This document shows, in pieces, positions 45,064-54,712 of a DNA stretch of 64,000 nt. The notes beneath the pieces were generated by a model. The model saw only the letters and a program-made list of their open reading frames with translations. It was not told where the DNA came from and ran no database searches. The DNA is from Acanthococcus lagerstroemiae (Eukaryota > Arthropoda > Insecta > Hemiptera > Eriococcidae). Made by a program: the position numbers and the translations under genes. How positions within the stretch are numbered: the first letter of the stretch is position 1; every line of letters begins with the position of its first letter. The DNA lies in NCBI GenBank assembly GCA_031841125.1, contig CM063112.1, forward strand, positions 17,944,603 to 18,008,602. Reading direction: 5' to 3'.

Positions 45064-46595
45064 TCTAGTTACTTTGTTTTCTTAAGTTTAGTCACTTCTC
45101 GGTCACCTTTTTCAATTTACGTAGACACTTTTTCTACTTATTCAGACAGAAATTCAATTCCTCGTTTTTCGATAGCCGATGAGCGAATACAATTACCGGA
45201 TCACGTAGTCTCAGGACCATCAGTCGTGTCGGAGGTGACAACCAAATGCACAACAGGTTAAAGGGGCACAAAAAATTGTGATTAAACGTGAAAGGTACTT
45301 ACAAATGGCGCGTGCACGATTCGGCTGCTGGATGCGAGAGGGAAAAAAAAAAGCGCGATGCGATTAAATCGCGGCGAAAATTGCGTCGCGTTTCCGTTCG
45401 GCTGGAAATCTCGGCGATTAACGGGCGTAAAAAGTTTCCAATTAGAGAATGGCGCGAACGAATTTCAGGCCCGACAGGGTAACCCCAGCCCCGAAATAAA
45501 AAAGCGATACGCGGTGGCACGTAGATAAACGGATACACGCGTCTACCTCGAATCAACTTTTGGAAAAAGCCTCGGACCTGCGCACTCGACCCGCGGCCCG
45601 CCTTTTTAACCGTGGGCGTGGAATAGGCCGCGACGACGACTTTTCTCAGCTCGGCTCCCCCGAACAGGGAAAACAAAAAAAAAAGGATATCTTTTAATTT
45701 TCGATATCTCCGCTCGCGCAGTCGAGGAGGAAAAACAAAAAAAAAATGTATTATTCATTTTACGATTGCGATTATTCTCCTTTTAGGGTGATTAAAAAAG
45801 ACGCTATTTTCTTGATCGCGGAAAAATTATTCTTTTGTCGATGCGGATACAATGAAAGAGAGACGCACAAAGAAAACGGATGAGGAAGAAAAAAGAGGTT
45901 TGCGAAAAATTGCGAAACAAGGCGATTTTTCTCTCATCGTTTTTAAACGCGCGGAAAACGAGAGAACGAAAAAAACAGCAGAAAATCGTTAATAAGGCGG
46001 CTAAAAGAACAGATAATTAGACGGCGGTTTTTCCATTCGATGAGCTTCGTATGCACGACAAAATGGAACGCCTAATTCGCCCGTTTTTCGCGGACGCTTT
46101 TCCTCGCGGCGCTCGCGAGTTTTTCCTCTAGCGTTTTCTCAAGGGCTCGCGCGATACTCAACTGTTGGTCGCGTATTAAATGATGAAATCGGATGTAAGG
46201 ATGAAATGAGGCCTGCGAACCGGAGCGGACTTGGACGAAAGGGTTTCTCGTCGCAAAACGCCTGGAAAGGGTCCGCAATTGATGTTTGGGGGGGGGGTAG
46301 ACATATAAATTTTAAAATAAAAATAGCCCCCTCATAGGATAACGTTCGTATCAGTCCTCTGTTCGGTTCTACCCGCCACTGAACCACTGAGCAGGAAATT
46401 TATATTTGATGACGAACGCAACAAAACTAAAAATCGAGCTAAATCCATACTCCCTATGTAAGGTGTGCCAATTCACTTTTTCTTCTTCTGTATTTCAGAG
46501 CACTTTCGGCTGTTATGCCACCCTCAGTGGAGTACCCTAAATGAGACTTGTCTCTTGTGGTCTTGTGGTCATAGTCGAGAGTAGTACCGTATGGT
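45064..46595. other. CpG-rich single-copy-looking DNA
   Basis: 45290-46270 is dense in CG (GCGATGCGATTAAATCGCGG, TCGCGGCGCTCGCGAG) and has no relation to other repeats here. Open frames of about 125 codons are Arg-rich and not recognised. It could be a regulatory region. A poly(G) run is at about 46287. Confidence 0.35.
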
Positions 46596-46601
46596 GAACC
46601 T

Positions 46602-46735
46602 GTTTAGTCGTGTGCTCCTATTGGTTGTCTGTGATTATGCAGTCTGTCCAATCAGTGAGTGTTATTAGTTGTGTGCTCCAATTGGTTGTCTGTGATTGTG
46701 CAGTCTGTCCAATCTGCAGGTGTTATGTTATTAGT
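46602..46735. repeat. Two-copy tandem repeat, about 65-bp unit
   Basis: GTGTGCTCCTATTGGTTGTC through CAGTCTGTCCAATC and GTGTTATTAG is repeated immediately with few changes. Confidence 0.85.
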
Positions 46736-46840
46736 TGGAATAAGTTCTCGCTTTGGAAGTTAGTTCAGTCAGGCCTGAGATTGGCTTCGATTTTTTGGGT
46801 AGGCTGTGAAATTTTTTTTACTTCCGCCCTCGTTCCACTC

Positions 46841-46976
46841 GCACGTCAAGAATTAATCGGGGGGGGGGGAGGCCAATCAGATTATCATATCTCTCTATAT
46901 ACTAGGTATAATAGTGCTCATTTCACACAAATTTGTGAGAATTATGAAGAACAGCGGATTAGTGTTGTGGTAACCT
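46841..46976. repeat. 136-bp direct repeat, left copy
   Basis: Identical to 49770-49905 except for one base (TATACTAGG against TATACGAGG), including an 11-base poly(G). The two copies bracket the R1-type LINE exactly. The last 11 bases (TGTGGTAACCT) are the first bases of the LTR that continues after the right copy. Confidence 0.95.
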
Positions 46977-47133
46977 TATTATTATATTGAAAATGAAAAA
47001 AAAAAAAAAAATGGAAAAAATTACCAGCACACCGTTACAATTGTTTTCTGGTGTTATGCTGATTTTTTTCCCGGGTATACAACTTACAATATTACATTTT
47101 TAACAGTTAATTTAACGTATTTCAATTTTAATA

Positions 47134-48906
47134 TTATTTTTTTGTTTTACATATCGTTCTCATTAGCACATTAAAATATTCTAGAACATTAGTTATGTTA
47201 TTATTTCTATTTTTTCTACTTATTACTATGTCTCTCTCATCTTTTATGCCGAAATCTTTCCTTATATTTTCGTATTTCGTACACTTGAGTATACTATGCC
47301 ATGGACTGTCGCTTTCCTCCCCACAATCTCTACAATTCCTGGCGTTCAGTATTTTATATTTTTCAAGATAAGATTCAAAATTCCCATGTCCTGTTAGAGC
47401 TTGAGTAATGTAGAAGTTTGTTTTCCAATTTTTGTTTTTGTATACATATCTCACATCTGGTACTATTTTGTAAGTGTGCCTGCCTGTTGCTGCATTTTCG
47501 TACTCTCCTTGCCATCTTTCGACTGCCCTCTTCGTTATTTCCCGAAGCCCATTTCTCAGTTCAGACCTCTCCATATTTCCATCATTCCTCTTCAATTCCC
47601 TAATTTCATTTCTACAATTAATTTTGATATCGATAGGAGGTTCACCTGTAATACAGTATATGGCAGAGAAGCTAATAGTTCTATAACCCGAAGCGGTGTT
47701 TATGAGTAATTTGCGCTGAAGTGATTTTAAGTCGTTTATTTGAATTTGAGTTAGCTTTGGGAAGTATGCTAGTGAACAGTACGACGTTATCGAATTGTAT
47801 ATGGCCTGATATAGTATTTTCCTGTTTTTGTACGTTAGTCCGTATTTATTTCCATAAAGAGCTTTAAATAGGTTGAAATATTTGAGTATTTTTCTTTTCA
47901 TGTATTGTACATGTTTTGCAAAGTTGAGACTTTCATCAAGAATTATGCCTAGGTACTTAAGTTCAGTGTTGACGTTTATTTTCGTTCCACTGACTTCTAT
48001 TTTTGATTCTATGTCATGTTTAATTACGTTCTTGTCGTGCTTATTTGAGATTAGAAGACTTTGAGTTTTATTCCTGTTAAATTCGAGACCGGCTTCTATC
48101 ACTTCTTTGCTCATCATGGAGATACCGTCATTTATTTTATTATAGTCATCATTTACATCTGTGTTTAATCCGGCTATTAGGAGTATGTCATCTGCATAGC
48201 TGAGTGTTGCTGCGTCTTTATAGTACGGAATTTTGTGCACTTTCGCCATAGTAACATTGAATAGTATAGGTCCCAATATTGAACCTTGCGGTACTCCACA
48301 ATATAATTTTCTACAGCAGATCATTTTTCCATCGTCATTGTAGTGCCCTATTGTTCTCTGTGTTAAGAATGACTTAACAAAATTTATTATTGTTTGTGGG
48401 ATGAGATTAGTATGTAGATTATTGATTATTTTTGACCATAAGACCTTATCAAAGGCCCCCGATATGTCAAAGCTGACTGACAGGACATGTCTATTTCTTT
48501 GTTTAAATTTTTCTGCGTATTTTATAAGCTTACAGACGGCCTGCTCCGTGCCTCTAGACTTTCTATATGCGAATTGGTTATCGTTGAGAACAAAATTATT
48601 TTCTATCGTTTTTTCTAGCAGGGATTTTATTATTTTCTCAAGTACCTTCCCTAACACCGGTAATAATGTGATGGGTCTAAACGCTTTTGCATCGGTTGGT
48701 TTCTTACCTGGTTTATTTAGCACTTTTATTTTTCCTTTTTTCCATACTGCTGGAAAATAGACTAATTCAATGCATTTTTTGTATACAGTATGAAGATACC
48801 ATTTATTCGTGCCGTGTAAAATTTTAATCATTTTATTTGATATTCTGTCTTGACCATTTTCTTTTTTATTTTTGAGATTTCTTATGATTATTGCTATCGA
48901 GTTCAA
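47134..48906 (-). CDS. R1-type LINE reverse transcriptase with C-terminal CCHC
   Basis: The longest frame in the window, 590 codons. Reverse-transcriptase motifs are in order: FRPITLLPVLGK (about residue 76), NQFAYRKSRGTEQA (about 112), SFDISGAFDKVLW (about 145), GVPQGSILGPILFN (about 206) and YADDILLIAG, with the catalytic YADD at about 238. ELKYLGIILDESL follows in the thumb. Near the C-terminus C525-x2-C528-x8-H537-x4-C542 (CRDCG through HSILKC) is the zinc knuckle typical of R1-group ORF2. All catalytic residues are intact. The frame is open at its 5' side only because of a frameshift. The true upstream coding lies at 48907-49171 in another frame. Confidence 0.9.
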   Translation of the reverse strand: MNSIAIIIRNLKNKKENGQDRISNKMIKILHGTNKWYLHTVYKKCIELVYFPAVWKKGKIKVLNKPGKKPTDAKAFRPITLLPVLGKVLEKIIKSLLEKTIENNFVLNDNQFAYRKSRGTEQAVCKLIKYAEKFKQRNRHVLSVSFDISGAFDKVLWSKIINNLHTNLIPQTIINFVKSFLTQRTIGHYNDDGKMICCRKLYCGVPQGSILGPILFNVTMAKVHKIPYYKDAATLSYADDILLIAGLNTDVNDDYNKINDGISMMSKEVIEAGLEFNRNKTQSLLISNKHDKNVIKHDIESKIEVSGTKINVNTELKYLGIILDESLNFAKHVQYMKRKILKYFNLFKALYGNKYGLTYKNRKILYQAIYNSITSYCSLAYFPKLTQIQINDLKSLQRKLLINTASGYRTISFSAIYCITGEPPIDIKINCRNEIRELKRNDGNMERSELRNGLREITKRAVERWQGEYENAATGRHTYKIVPDVRYVYKNKNWKTNFYITQALTGHGNFESYLEKYKILNARNCRDCGEESDSPWHSILKCTKYENIRKDFGIKDERDIVISRKNRNNNITNVLEYFNVLMRTICKTKK

Positions 48907-49171
48907 GTTTTATATCATTGTCATAGTTTGGTAAGGGGTCGTCTATAATGGGAAAGAATTCATTCATCAGATATTCGTACTTATCTTTTTCTGATACGAG
49001 ATGGACTTTGTTGACTTCAAAAGCTGGCATTTCTAGTTTTTTATACTTTCCAGTTACTATTTTGTAGGGGGCACCCCATGCCGTGGATTCTTGGAGGAAG
49101 CTTCTCCATGCTTTTGTTTTACATTCTTTAATAAGTGGTTTATATTTCTGAGTTGGTGAGGTTAATGTTAT
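48907..49171 (-). pseudogene. R1-type LINE linker between endonuclease and RT, frameshifted
   Basis: A third frame reads KECKTKAWRSFLQES, WGAPYKIVTGKYKK and YLMNEFFPIIDDPL, the stretch that normally joins the two domains in R1-group elements (WG.PYK is characteristic). It needs a frameshift at each end to join the neighbouring frames. Confidence 0.8.
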
Positions 49172-49756
49172 TTAGTGGTTATGATACATTACGTTATATT
49201 TATTTATTGTACTAGGGAGGGTGGCTCTTTTCCATTTACGAAAGTAATTTTCCGTTCTTTTTTTCCATAATTTTATGCAAGATTTAATTTTGTCAAGATC
49301 ACTATTCCACCATGTTTTTCCTTTGGAGTTTACTTCTTTCCTGCAATTATCCCCTAGTTTTGTTAATAGATTACTGAAAGTTACGATTTTTTCCTCAAGC
49401 TGATTAGTTGTTTTACATTCGCCGATTTTTTTAACTATGCTGTTGATTTGTTCTTTATTTTTTTCATTATTTCCAACCAGGTCTTTAAACACTTTTTCAT
49501 TTAGCACGTAATTTTTATCATCATTTTCATCTATTTTGGTGACGTTGAGTTCGAAATTTACCTGAGAGTGTTGTGTCGTTGTCGAATTTTTTATTTTGAT
49601 GTTATTTATTTTGTGGCTTAGTTTTTGTTTCGATATGATCAAATCGATTACACTGCAACCGTTCGCATTTTGAAATGTTTTTATGTTATAGGGATTTTTT
49701 ACCACAAGAGCGTGTGCCATTAGAAACTCCTCAAAATTTTCCGCACGCTGCCTCAT
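49172..49756 (-). pseudogene. R1-type LINE endonuclease C-terminus
   Basis: 194 codons: RQRAENFEEFLMAHALVVKN and CSVIDLIISK match the end of an APE endonuclease. Then KTWWNSDLDKIKSC opens the linker. The N-terminal catalytic part of the endonuclease is missing because the element is 5'-truncated at 49769. Confidence 0.8.
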
Positions 49757-49769
49757 ATAATGGTCCTTT

Positions 49770-49905
49770 GCACGTCAAGAATTAATCGGGGGGGGGGGAG
49801 GCCAATCAGATTATCATATCTCTCTATATACGAGGTATAATAGTGCTCATTTCACACAAATTTGTGAGAATTATGAAGAACAGCGGATTAGTGTTGTGGT
49901 AACCT
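49770..49905. repeat. 136-bp direct repeat, right copy
   Basis: See the left copy at 46841-46976. One mismatch in 136. The left boundary touches the 5' end of the LINE. The right end enters the LTR by 11 bases. Confidence 0.95.
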
Positions 49906-50843
49906 AGCTCCTGTGTTCCCGAAATATTCAACGCTTAGCGCTCCTATCGGAAAATCGATGAAGTGCGAGGTCATGGGTCTTTCTTTCTTTCGTTCTTCCG
50001 TAATTTATGTCTTTTCCCGTTTTTTTTTTGTTTTTTTTGTCTCTCCATGACTTTTCTTTCGTCATCATGCTTTTAATTTCCTACCTGTTTTCCTATTTAT
50101 TTTATATTACCTTGTTTTTCCTAGACCATGATTCTCAGCGATGAGTATTTTGTGGAACGGAGAAGCTGGGACTTGGTTTGGGGAGCTGGTAGCGAACACA
50201 TCGCAGGGAGAGGACGATTTTGAGGAAAAAAGCAACATTACATTATTTCTCTCTGATTGTGATTTTTTCTTTTTCGTTTATTTTTCGACGTTAAGTGTAT
50301 TTTAACCATTTTTGGCCCGTTCCGGCGACTCCCGGTTGAAATCATTTTTTTCCCCGTTTCCTCGCGAGTGTAACTGTCACGGCTAATTTGTCTGATTTTC
50401 AACTATCGCGACCACGAGGACCGACAGCGCGGTATCCAGCTTCTGCCGTCCAAATCTTTTTCTTCCCGACCCAAACGGAAGGACAATCTTCACCAGACCC
50501 TGCATTCAAAGAGTATCAGTTATTATTTTCTTTATAATATACACGTTATTTTTGTTTCGTTGTTCTGTATATCGTAGTTTTTCTTTCGCGCCGCTAAGTG
50601 CCCTAATCTGGTACGATAGCCCGATACCGAGATTCTACCATAGATTGAGATTTCCTCCCGGGTTGAGTTACCTCACGTCGTCTCTGATAATTCCTAAAGC
50701 CAAGTGTACGTTATCCTCACCACCCTGATGATACACCTTTCGAGCTAGTTGTGGTCAACAGTGGTTCGGTGTTCCTGTCCACAATTCTCTGCTCCACCCT
50801 TGGTGTGCTTGCACCCTAGGATTCCCCATCCTCGGTTACCACA
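49895..50843. mobile_element. Solo LTR of an LTR retrotransposon
   Basis: Begins TGTGGTAACC and ends GGTTACCACA, a perfect 10-bp inverted pair with the TG...CA ends of LTRs. It is flanked by GTGT at 49891-49894 and 50844-50847, a 4-bp target duplication. A TATA-like TTTATAATATACA lies near 50530. No internal coding region or partner LTR is in the window. The family (Gypsy or BEL-like) cannot be told. Confidence 0.8.
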
Positions 50844-50847
50844 GTGT

Positions 50848-51230
50848 TTGTCATTTCAAAAACAGACGAGCTCAATAGCCAGTCATATACATTAATGGTT
50901 CATGTAGAGAAAGATATAACGCGTAAATAGAAGTTTCCCTGACTATTATTAAAATAATTATTAATTATACAAAATTTATAAACTTCCAACTAAAACAATT
51001 TCCAAAACTCGATATCTTCTGTATCATATTCCGTCGACTTCATTTTTTTACTCGTAATTGTGAGAGCAGAACGGTGATTTACAAGCCATTTTTTAACGTA
51101 TGGAGCCGGATTGTATCGTTCCAGAGGGGGTCCATTAATTTTAATAAGCATACAGTTCGCTAGACGTTCAATTTCCATAGAAGATCGGTCTCTGGTGTCA
51201 TAATATTATTCATACAGCTATATCCCCGTT
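50848..51230. other. Intergenic, nothing recognised
   Basis: AT-rich; no supported feature before the LINE coding starts at about 51235. Confidence 0.3.
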
Positions 51231-51234
51231 CGCA

Positions 51235-52553
51235 ATATGCAAAAGTAGGAAGGGAAGATGCAAAAGCGGGATTTAGTTGCCTAGGACAATATTGCTCGAA
51301 CGAGAGCTCTAACTCCAATGGGGAATCGTTAATTAATTTCGCTTCAGAAGAAGACTTGAATACCTTCTACAAGAAGAGGAAAAATGACAAATGGACATGG
51401 CTGTCACCAGACAATAAGACAAAAAACGAAATAGATTTCTGCCTATGTAACGACAAAAAAATAGTAAAAGACGTGAAAGAAGTAAAAAATTTGTAATTCC
51501 CCTCGGATCATCGTCCTCTGAAAATTCATTTAGTTATTTCGAAAAGATCAAAAATACAAAACTCCTTCAGTAGAAATAAGGGGAAAAACAAAACAATTCC
51601 GTAAAACAAAATTACAGAAGCAAAAGGGGATTTGGCAAATAGGCTAAAAAAATGGAAAACGCAAAGCAATAGTACACAAGAACGCTACAACGACTTGCTC
51701 GATATTCTTAGGGAAACAATAAAGAAATTCGAAAAGCCAACTTCAAAGAACAAAACCGATCAAATTCTCTCAAGAGAAACTAAGAAACTATGCCAAAAAA
51801 AGAAATAAATTAGCAAAATTAACGAAAAAAACACTAAGACAAAAAATAGAACTAATTGAAACCAGGAAACTGGCGAAGAGGATGATCAGGGGAGACTTGA
51901 AAAAAGAAGAAGATAGAATTATATCTGAAATCTTGGAAGAATCAGGATTCACGAAAAAAGTGAGGAAAGAACTTGCAGAAGGAAAATGTCTACTACCTGC
52001 AATCAAGAGCAGGAGGGGAGTGGAAATAACGGATAGAGTGGGCATTACGGAAGAAGCGACAAAATTTTACGCAAACCTGTATAGGGAGGATGAGTGCGAG
52101 TCAAACAAAGACGATATGGAATTTTGGAACACGGAGGACATTCCGCCCTTTCTAGAAAGAGAAATTGCTCAAATCTTAGCAGGATTAAAGACGGGTAAAG
52201 CAGTAGGTCATGATGGCATTGAAAACAAGTGCTTGAAAATATTCAAAGACGAACTAACTGCTCCACTGACCCAACTCTTCAATTGGATTCTTGACAAGGA
52301 AGAAATTCCTGAACAATGGAGCTTGTCAGAAATTATATTATTCTTCAAAAAAGGTGATAGAAAAGATTTAAGTAATTACCGTCCGATAAGCCTTACGGCA
52401 AACATCTCAAAAATGTTTGCAGAACTACTAAAAAATATGATGTATAACAAGTTGGAGGAAGGACAAGCACAAGAGCAGGCGGGCTTTAGAAAGGGCAGGT
52501 CCACGATCGATCAAATTAGTATTTTGATCGTCAGCTCCCTCTCACGATACTAA
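51235..52553 (+). mobile_element. RTE-like LINE fragment (endonuclease end to RT fingers)
   Basis: 51260-51500 reads GQYCSNESSNSNGESLINFA, LNTFYKKRKNDKWTWLSPD and TKNEIDF, the end of an APE endonuclease. WTWxSPD followed by NEID is a hallmark of RTE-type elements. Stops and shifts follow to about 51880. 51882-52553 is then intact. The fragment stops abruptly in the middle of the RT at TIDQI, where unrelated DNA begins. Confidence 0.85.
51882..52553 (+). pseudogene. LINE reverse transcriptase, N-terminal half
   Basis: 223 codons: KSRRGVEITDRVGITEEATK, GLKTGKAVGHDGIENKCLK, FFKKGDRKDLSNYRPISLT and AGFRKGRSTIDQI. These are the RT fingers. The palm with FADD is absent. It is the best-preserved representative here of the family also seen at 20961-21832 and 26896-29425. 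Confidence 0.85.
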
Positions 52554-52555
52554 AA

Positions 52556-53370
52556 TTCGCAAACCAGGATCAATGATGTCAACAATAAGCGTATAGCGAA
52601 CTCGAGAACCCAAAAATGACATCTAGTGTTTCAACTTTTTCGAACTTGAGCTTCACTCCTCCCTAATCAAAGAGCCTCAATCTTCAAGTTGAATCAAAAT
52701 GATAGGTGACCTTGAAAATCAATAACATATCTATTTATTCGGTTTACTGATGAATTTATTCCGCGTCCCCCTCCCCTAAACTGTAAATGTCACGGTTCTC
52801 AGTATACGATGGAACTAATACATATTACAACCGAATTTGGAAGAACCTGATGATCCACGAAACTTCCTTATCGCATTTTGTGAGAATTTTGAACCTCGGT
52901 TCCTTTGAAGTATCTAACAGATGCAGTAGCAATATGGAAGAAAACATCGAATCAGAAGGAGTGCAAATCATCACCGGACTCATTTCTGAACAACTCCATC
53001 AACCCATCCCTGGAATTTCTTCCTGTCCTTTATCTATATCCTCAGATAACCTAATTTGATTTTGTGTTTTTTGCACTTTTTCAATGGAAGACATTACTTT
53101 TTTATTACACGTTTTAAAAATTTCGTAGGGACGAATCATCCAATCGAGATACGGACTGGAGGAGGTTCTAGGTCCCATAATTCGATTTTGATTCATTCAA
53201 AATTGTGATACCGGATAGGGGACAAGACTCACAAAAGATTCACAGTAAATTATATCTGCTTTGCAATAACTCCGAAAGCATCACAAAATACAATATGGAT
53301 ATAGTTTTACAGGTTTAAAGGGTTGTTGAGCTCATGTTTAGTAATCGCAATATAGATTACAAAAAATCGG
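52556..53370. other. Intergenic, nothing recognised
   Basis: No supported gene. A 90-codon frame (52787-53059) resembles nothing known. Confidence 0.3.
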
Positions 53371-53374
53371 ACAC

Positions 53375-53755
53375 GATTTCATTTTGGCAGCAATAAGGAA
53401 ACAAGGGGTACCACAAAATTATTTGATACTGGGGCTTGAAAGCAAGAATAAAAACAGATAAGTGGTATAAAATAGGAGTGGTAAGAAGCGGCTCCTGTAG
53501 GTACTGTGGAGAAGAGGAAGAAACCTCTCGATCCATATCATATGTCAATGCCCAGCAATAGCCGGGACAACACGCGAAGCATTGGGGCTAGACTATCCAG
53601 CACCCAGTCTGAAGTCAAAGGGATAGAGCTCAGTAAAATTCTCACTTTGGCTATAAAAGTGAGGCTACTGAGCTGATCCTTAATAGCAAATTGAGGAAGT
53701 AATGCACTCGCAGTCGGAGCACTCGGTGCATACTGCGCCACCTCACACACAAATG
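53375..53755 (+). pseudogene. LINE 3' coding remnant with zinc-knuckle motif
   Basis: Frames shift, but KTDKWYKIGVVRSGSCRYCG with EEEET, then HIICQCPAIAGTTREALGLD, resemble the CxxC...H...C tail of R1/I-type LINEs. The upstream RT is not present. Confidence 0.55.
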
Positions 53756-54712
53756 ATGATGTTTACAATAAATTGTCATGCGCAAAAATGCTATTATACC
53801 AGGGTTGTCCTAATACTGGAATATTATCGATAACCGCGGTATTTCCTGGCTCTAACGAATACCGCGGTTATCGATAATTATAATGATACTCAACTTCTAA
53901 TTTTATTCACCAGAGTCGCAGTCGTTCCCTAACGATTATCGTTTTTCTTCTTCGCTGGTACTTGGTACACTTGTTACTCTTAGGTATTTCGCACAAAATG
54001 TTAGTAAATGAAATATTTTAGAGTAAAACACATTTTTATTTACATTGTTAACAACTGAAAAATATTATATTTACCTATTTGATCAAATAAATAAAAAAAG
54101 TTTCGTCAAGTTACTCTCGTCTTTGTAGCCTTTAGCCTTTAGCGGTTTAGCCGTTTACGCAAAGGGGAAAAATTCATGAATGTTCCTGGAACTAAGGAAC
54201 TTGGAACTAGCTGAAATGCTGAACTAGCACTATTTGAAATTTGAATTTCTCAATTTATGAATTTAATCATGCTATGGAGATGAATAATATAGTAAATATT
54301 TTATACAGCGATCAAGGTTTGTAGTTTATAAGAATAAGTGAGAATGATAATTTGTAGCGTTTACGGTTTACGTAAAGTGGAATGAAAAATGCATTTTCAT
54401 TCGCAAATGTTCCTACTAGTACTTACTATTTGAATTTCTCCATTTAATCATGCTTTCTCGAACGAATTTACATATTTTCTGAACCGATGGAGATCAATTT
54501 AGTAAATATTTTATACAGCGATCGCGGTTTGTAGTTTACAAGAATAAATGAGTACCTATGATAAAATAGTTTTGAAATATCTAGAGGAAGATCGCAATGT
54601 GGCTGAATCCGCTGAATCGGAAGTGAATATTGTTCATGTTGATAGATCCTCCAGATCCAGAAAGTAAGCGTAATCACTTACTGTATTAATCTGAAGAAAT
54701 TTTTATTGCAAG

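Larger units (their letters stand above)
46977..49769 (-). mobile_element. R1-type LINE, 5'-truncated, frameshifted
   Basis: A minus-strand non-LTR retrotransposon lying exactly between the two 136-bp direct repeats. It starts inside the endonuclease C-terminus (49756) and continues through the linker and a long reverse-transcriptase frame to a C-terminal CCHC motif. It ends with a 3' tail that has a poly(T) tract and then an AAT-type end (CAATATAATAATA). Two frameshifts separate the endonuclease, linker and RT frames. Confidence 0.9.
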
